A DNA stretch of 36,875 bases from an uncultured Lachnospiraceae bacterium. GTDB taxonomy: Bacteria; Bacillota; Clostridia; Lachnospirales; Lachnospiraceae. The translations under genes were made by a program, and so were the position numbers. Shown here in pieces: positions 1 through 7,127 of the stretch. How positions within the stretch are numbered: the stretch's first letter is position 1; each line of letters opens with the position of its first letter. The notes beneath the pieces are model-generated. The model was not told the origin of the DNA. It did not search any database and worked only from the letters and a program-made list of their open reading frames with translations. The DNA lies in the NCBI GenBank assembly GCA_904420225.1, contig CAJFUP010000109.1, forward strand, positions 1-36,875. The letters are read 5' to 3'.

Positions 1-30
1 AGAGGATATGCCTTTGGGGGCATGGCCTCT
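1..30 (+). terminator. Hairpin at window edge, possible terminator of an upstream gene
   Basis: Bases 1-12 pair with 19-30 as two 5-bp helices (AGAGG/CCTCT and ATGCC/GGCAT) separated by a 2x2 internal loop, with a six-base loop. A pyrimidine-rich stretch follows at about 46-58 rather than directly after the stem, so it is not a classical intrinsic terminator. It lies just before the hisS promoter. It could be the 3' end of the preceding transcription unit, which the window cuts off. Confidence 0.3.
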
Positions 31-57
31 CTCCCGGAGCGCCCGCTTTCTTTTCCC

Positions 58-86
58 TTGCGCCTCAATGAAAAAAATGGTATACT
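58..86 (+). promoter_or_regulatory. Sigma-A type promoter of hisS-aspS
   Basis: TTGCGC (58-63) and TATACT (81-86) are separated by exactly 17 bases. Transcription would begin near 93, leaving a leader of about 30 nt before the hisS start at 122. The leader is too short for a T-box, so any tRNA-sensing control would have to lie elsewhere. The promoter falls inside the longest possible reading frame of hisS, which supports the downstream start. Confidence 0.65.
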
Positions 87-121
87 CACCAGAAGAATGT
101 CACAGGAAAGGAAAGAATGCC

Positions 122-1384
122 ATGGCAATGAGTAAAAAGCCGGTCACCGGCATGAAAGATATTTTGCCTGCAGAGATGCAGATCAGGGATTACGTGATTT
201 CTCTGATTAAGGAAACCTATAAGGGATTTGGATTCACGCCCATTGAGACTCCGTGCGTGGAGAACATTGGAAACCTCTCCAACAAGCAGGGCGGTGAAAA
301 TGAAAAGCTCATCTTTAAGATCATGAAAAGAGGAGAGAAGCTGGATCTGGCCCATGCCCAGAGTGAAAGTGATCTGGCCGACAGCGGGCTTCGCTATGAT
401 CTGACCGTTCCCCTGGCCCGTTTCTATGCCAATAACGCCTCTGCTCTGCCCAAGCCCTTCAAGGCGCTGCAGATCGGTCCCGTGTGGAGAGCGGACCGTC
501 CCCAGAAAGGGAGATTTCGCCAGTTTCATCAGTGCGACATTGATATTTTAGGGGATCCGTCCAATCTGGCGGAGATCGAACTGATCCTGGCCACCACCAC
601 CCTTTTGGGAAAATTGGACTTTAAAGGATTCAAGATTCACATCAATGACAGGCGAATCCTAAAGGCCATGGCTCAGTACAGCGGCTTTGCGCCGGACCAG
701 TTTGATGAAGTATTCATCATCCTGGACAAGATGGACAAGATCGGTAGAGACGGCGTCAGGGAGGAGCTGATTCAGGCGGGATTCGCGGCGGAGTCGGTGG
801 AGAAATACATGGGGCTTTTTTCAGCCATGGACGATGCGGGGGATGCTCTCACTGCTTTGGAGAATACCCTGGGCGGTGTTTTGGAAGACGGCGCGGCAGA
901 GAATTTGAAAGAAATCATCCACAGCGTAAGGGAGACCTCCCAGGTGGATTTTGAGTTGGTGTTTGATCCTACCCTGGTGCGTGGGATGTCCTATTATACG
1001 GGAACCATTTTTGAAATTGAGGTGCCTCAGTTTGGCAGCTCGGTGGGCGGCGGCGGCCGTTACGATGAGATGATCGGCAAGTTCACCAATATGCCCACCT
1101 GCGCCTGCGGATTTTCCATCGGCTTTGAGCGGATCATCACCATCCTGGTGGATCATCATTTCCAGGTGCCGGGGAGCAAAAACAAGACGGCCTATCTCAT
1201 TGAAAAAGGCATGGAAGGCGACCGTCTCTGCCAGGTGCTGCGGCAGGCCCAACAGGCCAGGGAGGCAGGACAGCAGGTGCTGGTCTCCATGATGAACAAA
1301 AATAAGAAGTTCCAGAAAGAACAGCTAATGGCGGAAGGATACACAGAATTCAAAGAGTTTTATAAAAATCCTCTGAAGAACTGA
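122..1384 (+). CDS. hisS: Histidyl-tRNA synthetase (divergent lineage)
   Basis: Class II aminoacyl-tRNA synthetase charging tRNA-His, cytosolic. The 420-residue product starts MAMSKKPVTGMKDILP, matching the family N-terminus. The frame stays open back to position 8, but a promoter occupies 58-86 and a purine-rich RBS (about 102-115) precedes ATG 122. Motif 2 is at residues 118-138 (VWRADRPQKGRFRQFHQ). The HisRS signature arginine is R287 in LVRGMSYYTG, where most bacterial enzymes read RGLDYY. Motif 3 is near residues 328-338 (ACGFSIGFERI). The C-terminal anticodon-binding region, about residues 355-420, is shorter than usual. Function is secure; the sequence looks like a less common HisRS branch. 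aspS follows after 32 bases and is very likely cotranscribed. Confidence 0.93.
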   Translation: MAMSKKPVTGMKDILPAEMQIRDYVISLIKETYKGFGFTPIETPCVENIGNLSNKQGGENEKLIFKIMKRGEKLDLAHAQSESDLADSGLRYDLTVPLARFYANNASALPKPFKALQIGPVWRADRPQKGRFRQFHQCDIDILGDPSNLAEIELILATTTLLGKLDFKGFKIHINDRRILKAMAQYSGFAPDQFDEVFIILDKMDKIGRDGVREELIQAGFAAESVEKYMGLFSAMDDAGDALTALENTLGGVLEDGAAENLKEIIHSVRETSQVDFELVFDPTLVRGMSYYTGTIFEIEVPQFGSSVGGGGRYDEMIGKFTNMPTCACGFSIGFERIITILVDHHFQVPGSKNKTAYLIEKGMEGDRLCQVLRQAQQAREAGQQVLVSMMNKNKKFQKEQLMAEGYTEFKEFYKNPLKN

Positions 1385-1416
1385 CAAAAAGAGGAAAGAA
1401 AGGCAAGGATACCAAT

Positions 1417-3198
1417 ATGGCAGAGTCAATGACAGGATTAAAGAGAAGCCACCGCTGTACGGAGGTTTCCAGGGAACAGATCGGCCAGACCGTCACCGTG
1501 ATGGGCTGGGTACAGAAGCGAAGAAATTTGGGGAGCTTGATCTTCGTGGACTTGAGGGACAGAAGCGGCATCTTGCAGCTGATGTTTGATGAGGAAAATA
1601 TCGGAAAAGAAGGGTTTGAGAAGGCGCAAACCCTGCGCAGCGAGTTTGTCATCGCGGCTGTGGGCCAGGTGGTGAAGCGCTCCGGCGCTGTCAACGAAGG
1701 GCTGAAGACCGGGGATATTGAGATCAAAGTGACCGATCTGCGCATTCTCTCCGAGGCGCTGACACCGCCCTTCCCCATTGAGGACGGCATCACCACCAAG
1801 GAGGAGCTGCGTCTCAAATACCGCTATTTGGATCTGAGAAGACCGCAGCTGCAAAAAATTCTCATGCTGCGCAGCAAGGTTTGCGCCAGTGTCCGCAACT
1901 TTTTGGCGGAGGAGGGGTTTCTGGAAATTGAGACGCCCATGCTCACCAAAAGCACGCCGGAGGGAGCCAGAGATTATTTGGTGCCCAGCCGTGTTCATCC
2001 GGGAAATTTTTATGCCCTTCCCCAGTCGCCGCAGCTGTTTAAGCAGCTTTTGATGTGTTCCGGTTACGATCGGTATTTCCAGATCGCCAGATGCTTCCGG
2101 GATGAGGATCTGAGGGCGGACCGTCAGCCGGAATTTACTCAGATCGATATGGAACTTTCTTTTGTGGATGATGAGGACGTGATGGGCGTCAATGAGCGCC
2201 TTTTGGCGAAGGTATTTAAAGATGTCATCGGCGTGGAAGTACCCCTCCCCATTCAGAGAATGACCTGGCAGGAGGCCATGGACCGCTTCGGCTCCGATAA
2301 GCCGGATATCCGCTTTGGCATGGAGCTGAGAGATGTCTCCGATCTGGTGAAAGACTGTGGGTTCGGCGTCTTCACAGGCGCTCTTGAAAATGGCGGATCC
2401 GTCCGGGGCATCAATGCCAGCGGCCAGGGACACATGCCAAGAAAGAAAATCGATGCTCTGGTGGACTTTGCCAAGGGATGCGGGGCCAAGGGACTGGCTT
2501 ATTTAAGCATCAATGAAGACGGCACATACAAATCGTCCTTTGCCAAGTTCATGAAACCGGAGGAGCTGGACGCAGTGGTCAGCCGTCTGGAGGGAAAGCC
2601 GGGGGATTTGCTGCTGTTTGCCGCTGACAAAAATACCATTGTCTGGAATGTACTGGGAGCCATCCGTCTGCAGCTGGCAGATCAGCTGGGACTTCTGAAA
2701 AAAGATGAGTACAAATTCCTTTGGATCACAGACTTCCCGCTGTTTGAGTATTCGGAAGAGGAGAACCGCTACGTGGCCATGCATCATCCCTTCACCATGC
2801 CGGCGGAGGAAGATCTGCCGTATTTGACCACAGATCCGGGGCGTGTCCGCGCCAAAGCGTACGATATCACCCTAAACGGAAATGAAATCGGCGGCGGCAG
2901 CGTCCGTATCCATCAAAGTGATGTCCAGGAAAAAATGTTTGAGGCTCTGGGCTTCACCCAGGAGCAGGCGTACGAGCGCTTCGGTTTCCTGCTTAACGCT
3001 TTCAAATACGGCGTACCGCCCCATGCGGGACTGGCGTACGGCCTGGATCGTCTCATCATGCTCATGGCTCAGACGGATAACATCCGCGACGTCATCGCTT
3101 TCCCCAAGGTAAAGGATGCATCCTGTCTCATGACAGAGGCCCCCAATGTGGTGGATCAAAAACAGTTGGACGAGTTGGGCATTGCTCTTAAAAAATAA
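1417..3198 (+). CDS. aspS: Aspartyl-tRNA synthetase
   Basis: Charges tRNA-Asp in the cytosol. The 593 residues match the bacterial-type enzyme: N-terminal OB-fold anticodon-binding domain (about 1-110, GWVQKRRNLGSL), class II catalytic core with motif 2 from F227 (FRDEDLRADRQPEF), the bacterial GAD insertion (about 290-410), and motif 3 at 538-548 (GLAYGLDRLIM). In the OB fold the NLGSL pattern resembles discriminating enzymes such as E. coli AspRS rather than the His/Gly pattern of non-discriminating ones. That suggests it charges only tRNA-Asp; this is inference. It is second gene of the hisS-aspS pair. The start has a purine-rich RBS upstream (about 1391-1409). Confidence 0.97.
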   Translation: MAESMTGLKRSHRCTEVSREQIGQTVTVMGWVQKRRNLGSLIFVDLRDRSGILQLMFDEENIGKEGFEKAQTLRSEFVIAAVGQVVKRSGAVNEGLKTGDIEIKVTDLRILSEALTPPFPIEDGITTKEELRLKYRYLDLRRPQLQKILMLRSKVCASVRNFLAEEGFLEIETPMLTKSTPEGARDYLVPSRVHPGNFYALPQSPQLFKQLLMCSGYDRYFQIARCFRDEDLRADRQPEFTQIDMELSFVDDEDVMGVNERLLAKVFKDVIGVEVPLPIQRMTWQEAMDRFGSDKPDIRFGMELRDVSDLVKDCGFGVFTGALENGGSVRGINASGQGHMPRKKIDALVDFAKGCGAKGLAYLSINEDGTYKSSFAKFMKPEELDAVVSRLEGKPGDLLLFAADKNTIVWNVLGAIRLQLADQLGLLKKDEYKFLWITDFPLFEYSEEENRYVAMHHPFTMPAEEDLPYLTTDPGRVRAKAYDITLNGNEIGGGSVRIHQSDVQEKMFEALGFTQEQAYERFGFLLNAFKYGVPPHAGLAYGLDRLIMLMAQTDNIRDVIAFPKVKDASCLMTEAPNVVDQKQLDELGIALKK

Positions 3199-3258
3199 AC
3201 GTATGCGGCCATCTGCCCATGGCTGACTTTTTGACAATTCGCTTTTGGACAGTCAGAA

Positions 3259-3320
3259 GAGGAGCGGGCGGTTTTCTCTAAAAGGGAGCGTTCCCAGAAA
3301 GAGAGAACCGCCCGCTCCTC
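3259..3320. repeat. Long inverted repeat downstream of aspS
   Basis: A 20-base arm (3259-3278) pairs with 3301-3320 with one G-U wobble. The 22-base loop contains a second small hairpin (GGGA/TCCC). No T-tract follows on either strand, so it is not a classical intrinsic terminator. It sits about 60 bases after the aspS stop. Likely role is mRNA 3'-end formation or stabilisation, or a cruciform; this is inference. The rest of 3199-3556 holds the candidate operator and promoter of the next gene. Confidence 0.6.
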
Positions 3321-3356
3321 GGCGTCTGGGTATCTAAGAAGTAAGATATGACAGCT

Positions 3357-3400
3357 GCGATTCAACCAACGGTTGAGTGAGTCGCTCCCGGCGATTCAAC
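3357..3400 (+). promoter_or_regulatory. Candidate operator upstream of the XRE regulator
   Basis: TCAACC-AAC-GGTTGA (3362-3376) is a perfect 6-bp inverted repeat with a 3-base spacer. The 10-mer GCGATTCAAC occurs at 3357-3366 and again at 3391-3400. Both lie just upstream of the presumed promoter of the XRE gene, so autoregulation is plausible, but nothing here proves binding. Confidence 0.35.
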
Positions 3401-3410
3401 AGATATTTGA

Positions 3411-3439
3411 TTGCTATTTTTTCAAAAATCTCGTACACT
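3411..3439 (+). promoter_or_regulatory. Possible promoter of the XRE/beta-repeat gene
   Basis: TTGCTA (3411-3416), a 17-base spacer and TACACT (3434-3439); each box matches consensus at four of six positions. The leader to the start at 3557 would be about 110 nt. Confidence 0.4.
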
Positions 3440-3556
3440 GATGATACAGATCCAAAGGCCGATGAGATTTGTTAGATAATATTTGGTAAAGTTACGGGAT
3501 TCCTGAAAATAGTAGGATTAAAATGGGCAGGATCCTTTCAAAAATGGAGGATTATT

Positions 3557-4765
3557 ATGATGGAAAAACAGAATGAAAATCAATTGGGAAATCGAATTGC
3601 GGAGCTGAGAAAAGAGGCAGGCCTGACCCAGGAGCAGCTGGCAGGAAAATTGGGAGTCACTTACCAGGCGGTTTCCAAGTGGGAAAATGGAAACTCCTAT
3701 CCGGATATCAGCCTTTTGCCGCGGCTGTCGGAGATTTTCCAGGTGAGTCTGGACTCTTTATTTGGAAAAGAAGATACCATATTGACAGAGCGTGTGCTGG
3801 AAAAAGCGGTCCGGGCGGCAGCTTGGGAGGAAGAGGATTCTCAGCAGGCAGAGGATCTGGAGCCAGCCCCGCCGACCCAAGGGCAGACGCCCTGTGAAGA
3901 CGGCGCCCAGATGGATATGGCGCAGGAAGATACCGCGTCCCAGCAGCAGCGGGAATCCACAGACAAGAGAGAGTCGGATCCTGCCCGTTCCTTTGGAGAA
4001 TACATCAGCAATATCGTCAATATGAGTTTAAAATCCGGCATGAACGGCCTCGGCAAAGCCATGGACACGCTGAAGAAAATTGATCTGAAAAATTTGGATC
4101 TTAAGGGATTGGATCAAGTGGTCAATGACAAGGTAAAACGGGCCGTGGAAAAAAGTAAAAAGGTTCATATCTTCACCGTATCAGGAGACGGAAAAATCCG
4201 CGAAGAGAAAGTGGGAAATGACGACGTTGCAGATGCCGGGAATACGGCGGCAGAGGAGGGGCATGGACAGCCTGATCTCTATAGTCAGATGGAAGATTGG
4301 GGAGCGCCGGTGGATTCGCAGCCGGGTCAGGGACACGAAGATCTTTCCTGGGACGATGACGGCAGGATCCGCGCTGTGGTCTATGTGGGCAGAAATATGA
4401 TTTCCGCCAGAGAGTACCGCAGTATGCGGGGGCGGTTCACGGTCCAGGTGGACGGCCCGGCCAGGGACGTGGTCACATATATGAATGTTTCCTGCGATGA
4501 TGTGGAGGGAAATGTTCAGGCAGGCGGAGAAGTGGACTGCGATACGGTGAGAGGCAATGTGGGAGCAGGGGGAAATGTTTCCTGCGACAGTGTCACAGGC
4601 AGTGTATTTGCCGGAGAAAGCGTCAGCTGTGATACCGTCAACGGCGATGTGGTGGCCGGAGGAAATGTGACCTGCGATTGCGTCAACCGCAATGTGACGG
4701 CAGGCGGAAGGGTGGAATGTGACTACATCCAGGGAAACGTTTCCGCGCCGGAGGTTAAGCGCTGA
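3557..4765 (+). CDS. XRE-family HTH protein with six cysteine-bearing 15-residue repeats
   Basis: Residues 11-70 form an XRE/HTH_3 DNA-binding domain (TQEQLAGKLGVTYQAVSKWENG). A long acidic and Gln-rich linker follows (about 75-145), then a lysine-rich helical stretch (145-205). Residues 311-400 are six exact-length 15-residue repeats, typified by VDCDTVRGNVGAGGN, with Cys at 313, 328, 343, 358, 373 and 388. The pattern suggests a beta-solenoid stacking the cysteines into a ladder, as in bactofilin-like folds. There is no signal peptide or membrane segment, so it should be cytosolic. GGAGG (3546-3550) precedes two adjacent ATGs, 3557 and 3560; either may be used. It stands alone between aspS and aroC. 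Regulatory target and repeat function are unknown. Confidence 0.8.
   Translation: MMEKQNENQLGNRIAELRKEAGLTQEQLAGKLGVTYQAVSKWENGNSYPDISLLPRLSEIFQVSLDSLFGKEDTILTERVLEKAVRAAAWEEEDSQQAEDLEPAPPTQGQTPCEDGAQMDMAQEDTASQQQRESTDKRESDPARSFGEYISNIVNMSLKSGMNGLGKAMDTLKKIDLKNLDLKGLDQVVNDKVKRAVEKSKKVHIFTVSGDGKIREEKVGNDDVADAGNTAAEEGHGQPDLYSQMEDWGAPVDSQPGQGHEDLSWDDDGRIRAVVYVGRNMISAREYRSMRGRFTVQVDGPARDVVTYMNVSCDDVEGNVQAGGEVDCDTVRGNVGAGGNVSCDSVTGSVFAGESVSCDTVNGDVVAGGNVTCDCVNRNVTAGGRVECDYIQGNVSAPEVKR
4487..4756 (+). repeat. Six 45-bp coding repeats
   Basis: In-frame tandem array encoding the six 15-residue units of the XRE protein. Units begin at 4487, 4532, 4577, 4622, 4667 and 4712. Amino acid positions are conserved (V-x-C-D in the first four, G-N-V in the second half) while DNA identity is only partial, so the array looks old and selected at protein level. 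Confidence 0.85.
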
Positions 4766-4803
4766 CAGCGGCGCTTTTCCTGGCGGCGGGGACGGTTTTG
4801 TTT

Positions 4804-4815
4804 CACATATATGTG
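4804..4815. promoter_or_regulatory. 12-bp perfect palindrome upstream of aroC promoter
   Basis: CACATATATGTG, 27 bases before the aroC -35 box. It could be an operator, but a 12-bp AT-rich palindrome can also arise by chance. Confidence 0.25.
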
Positions 4816-4842
4816 GAAAAGGCCAGAAAGCGGGGAAATTTG

Positions 4843-4871
4843 TTGTTTTACTGAGAAGATCGTGGTATGAT
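4843..4871 (+). promoter_or_regulatory. Promoter of aroC
   Basis: TTGTTT (4843-4848), 17-base spacer, TATGAT (4866-4871). Transcription would begin near 4878, about 50 nt before the aroC start. Confidence 0.6.
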
Positions 4872-4927
4872 GAAGTCCAGTACAAAAGCCAAGGCCACGG
4901 CCGCGGAAAGGGAAGGAAGGAAGCATT

Positions 4928-6022
4928 ATGGCAGGATCGACATTTGGAACAATATTTCGGGTAACCACATGGGGAGAGTCCCACGGGAAAGGCATCGGAG
5001 CCGTGGTGGACGGCGTTCCCGCCGGTATCCCCATCAGTGAGGAAAGCATCCAAAAGTATCTGGATCGGCGCCGCCCCGGACAGAGCCGCTTTACCACCCA
5101 GCGAAATGAAACCGATCAGGTGCGGATTCTTTCCGGCGTATTTGAGGGAAAGACCACCGGAACGCCGGTGGCTCTGGAAGTGCTCAATGAGGATCAGCGT
5201 TCCCGGGACTATTCGGAGATCGCCGGGTATTACAGACCGGGGCATGCGGATTATACGTTTGATGCCAAGTATGGATTTCGGGATTACCGGGGGGGAGGCC
5301 GTTCCTCCGGAAGAGAGACCATAGGCCGCGTGGCGGCAGGAGCCATTGCGGAAAAATTCTTGAATATGCTGGGCATTACCATCCTTTCTTATGCCAAAGA
5401 AATCGGCGGCATCCGGGCGGAGACTTTTGAGAAGGATCAGATCGAAAAAAATGCGTTCCGCATGCCCGATGAACTGGCGGCCCGGAAAGTGGAGGAATAT
5501 CTGAGGGAGAAAATGGCTGTCTGCGATTCCGTGGGCGGTATCATCGAATGCAGCGTATCCGGCCTTCCCGCAGGGTTGGGAGATCCGGTGTTTGATAAGC
5601 TGGATGCCAACCTGGCCAAGGCCATGCTGTCCATCGGCGCTGTCAAGGGATTTGAAATGGGAGATGGATTTGGGGCAGCTGCTTCCTGCGGCTCCCAAAA
5701 TAATGACGCGTTTACTGTCAAAAACGGAGAGATTTCCAAGGAGACCAACCATGCAGGCGGCGTGCTGGGGGGAATCAGCGACGGCAGCGATCTGGTGATG
5801 CGGGTGGCTGTGAAGCCCACGGCGTCCATATCCAGGACCCAGAGCACGGTGAAACGGGACGGCACGCCTGTGGATGTGGTCATCAAGGGGCGCCATGATC
5901 CCGTCATTGTCCCGCGGGCTGTGGTGGTGGTGGAAGCCATGGCCGCGCTGGTCATCGCCGACGCGCTGCTTCTGAATATGGGGAGTCGGGTGGACCGAAT
6001 CCGTGAATTTTATGGAAAATAA
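4928..6022 (+). CDS. aroC: Chorismate synthase
   Basis: Catalyses the last shikimate-pathway step, converting 5-enolpyruvylshikimate-3-phosphate to chorismate with reduced FMN. The 364 residues match the family length. Signatures are WGESHGKGIGAVVDGVPAG near the N-terminus, KYGFRDYRGGGRSSGRET around residue 120, and RVAVKPTASISRTQST around residue 298. The start is supported by a run of GGAAGG-type RBS sequence just upstream. No other aromatic-pathway gene is nearby, so it is a stand-alone locus. A cell-wall amidase gene follows after 75 bases and may share its transcript. Confidence 0.96.
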   Translation: MAGSTFGTIFRVTTWGESHGKGIGAVVDGVPAGIPISEESIQKYLDRRRPGQSRFTTQRNETDQVRILSGVFEGKTTGTPVALEVLNEDQRSRDYSEIAGYYRPGHADYTFDAKYGFRDYRGGGRSSGRETIGRVAAGAIAEKFLNMLGITILSYAKEIGGIRAETFEKDQIEKNAFRMPDELAARKVEEYLREKMAVCDSVGGIIECSVSGLPAGLGDPVFDKLDANLAKAMLSIGAVKGFEMGDGFGAAASCGSQNNDAFTVKNGEISKETNHAGGVLGGISDGSDLVMRVAVKPTASISRTQSTVKRDGTPVDVVIKGRHDPVIVPRAVVVVEAMAALVIADALLLNMGSRVDRIREFYGK

Positions 6023-6097
6023 TAATTTTTTTGGGGACCGGCGCATACCATATACCAAGACTGCAGAAAGGCAGATGCGGGAAACCGCAGGGGAAAT

Positions 6098-6913
6098 ATG
6101 GCAAGAATAATATTGGACGCAGGCCACGGAGGACGGGATCCGGGAGCTGTGTATCAGGACAGGAGGGAAAAAGACGATACCCTGGCCCTGACGCTGGCCA
6201 TCGGAGAGATCCTTGAGAATCGCGGAGTGGATGTGGTTTTCACCAGGACAGAGGACATATATGATTCTCCAGCGCAGAAGGCGAATATAGCCAATGAGGC
6301 AGGCGGGGATTTTCTGGTTTCCATACACAGGAATGCCGTGCCCACACCGGGAACGGCCACGGGAATCGAAACCTTGGTATATGCGGATTCCGGTCCCCGG
6401 GCTCAGATGGCGCGCAATATCAATGCCCAGCTGGAGAGTTTGGGATTTCGCAATCGGGGTGTCATCGAGAGGCCAAATCTCACGGTGCTTCGCCGTTCCA
6501 GAATGCCCGCCGTGCTGGTGGAGGCCGGATTTATTGACAATGAAAGCGATAACGAAAAGTTTGACAGCCAGTTTAACGCCATCGCCCAGGCCATCGCCGA
6601 CGGTATTTTGGAAACGGTAGGACTTCAGCCGGGGAGCGGCGCTCCATCCGAGACTCCTCCCCAGACTCCTTCTCAGCCAGACGGATCGGGACAGACGCCC
6701 AGGTTATACCGGGTTCAGGTGGGGGCGTACCGAAACAGAAATCTGGCCAACGCTCTTTCCGAGCAGCTCTCCGGAGACGGCATTCAGAATTTCATCACCT
6801 ATGACAATGGCCTTTTTAAAGTGCAGGCCGGAGCATTTGCCCAGCTGGACAATGCAGTCCGCATGGAACAGAGACTGCGCCGCATGGGATACAGCACATA
6901 CATCGTCACCTGA
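6098..6913 (+). CDS. N-acetylmuramoyl-L-alanine amidase (Amidase_3) with SPOR domain, no signal peptide
   Basis: Predicted zinc amidase cutting the bond between MurNAc and L-Ala in peptidoglycan. The Amidase_3 domain spans residues 1-175: zinc ligands H10 (DAGHGG), E24 and H77 (SIHRNA), and catalytic E142 (VEAGFIDN). A Pro/Gln/Ser linker (about 177-200) leads to a SPOR domain (about 200-270, YRVQVGAYRN and FKVQAGAF), which in other proteins binds denuded glycan strands. The catalytic domain begins at residue 2, so there is no signal peptide or membrane anchor. Export must be non-classical, by lysis, or into a forespore or mother-cell compartment. Leaderless amidases of this sort are seen in Clostridia. 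RBS GGGGA lies just before ATG 6098. All catalytic residues are intact. Confidence 0.88.
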   Translation: MARIILDAGHGGRDPGAVYQDRREKDDTLALTLAIGEILENRGVDVVFTRTEDIYDSPAQKANIANEAGGDFLVSIHRNAVPTPGTATGIETLVYADSGPRAQMARNINAQLESLGFRNRGVIERPNLTVLRRSRMPAVLVEAGFIDNESDNEKFDSQFNAIAQAIADGILETVGLQPGSGAPSETPPQTPSQPDGSGQTPRLYRVQVGAYRNRNLANALSEQLSGDGIQNFITYDNGLFKVQAGAFAQLDNAVRMEQRLRRMGYSTYIVT

Positions 6914-6943
6914 TTTTTTATTTTACACACAACAGTTGGAGAG

Positions 6944-7003
6944 AGCGATGCCAATTCTTCCAGGCAGGGGCAATTTGCCGCGCCTGGAAGAATTGGCATC
7001 GCT
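6944..7003. repeat. Perfect 22-bp inverted repeat between amidase and DUF3810 gene
   Basis: Arms 6944-6965 and 6982-7003 are perfectly complementary over 22 bp. The 16-base loop can itself fold (GGCAA/TTGCC). The whole 60-base element is one long hairpin with no T-tract after it. It lies 30 bases beyond the amidase stop and before the next promoter, so it marks a transcription-unit boundary. A role in 3'-end formation or RNA stability is inferred. Confidence 0.7.
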
Positions 7004-7071
7004 GCAATCGTTGACTTGGCCAAGGACGGCGCATATCCATTTGCGATGAAAAAGTCCCGCCAGGCTGTCGG

Positions 7072-7101
7072 TTGCCAAATATGCCGGTTTAATGATAAAA
7101 T
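7072..7101 (+). promoter_or_regulatory. Promoter of the DUF3810-like gene
   Basis: TTGCCA (7072-7077), an 18-base spacer and TAAAAT (7096-7101); five of six matches in each box. The leader would be only about 20 nt. Confidence 0.55.
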
Positions 7102-7127
7102 AGCGAAAAACGAAAGGAACGATGTGC

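Noticed and set aside
1-121. T-box leader upstream of hisS
   Set aside because: The promoter at 58-86 leaves only about 30 nt of leader, and no T-box core sequence was seen.
4181-6328. 715-codon open frame on the minus strand across the XRE, aroC and amidase genes
   Set aside because: It lies wholly opposite well-supported genes and their promoters, its translation is His/Pro/Ser-rich with no recognisable domain, and it mirrors the codon bias and repeats of the sense strand.
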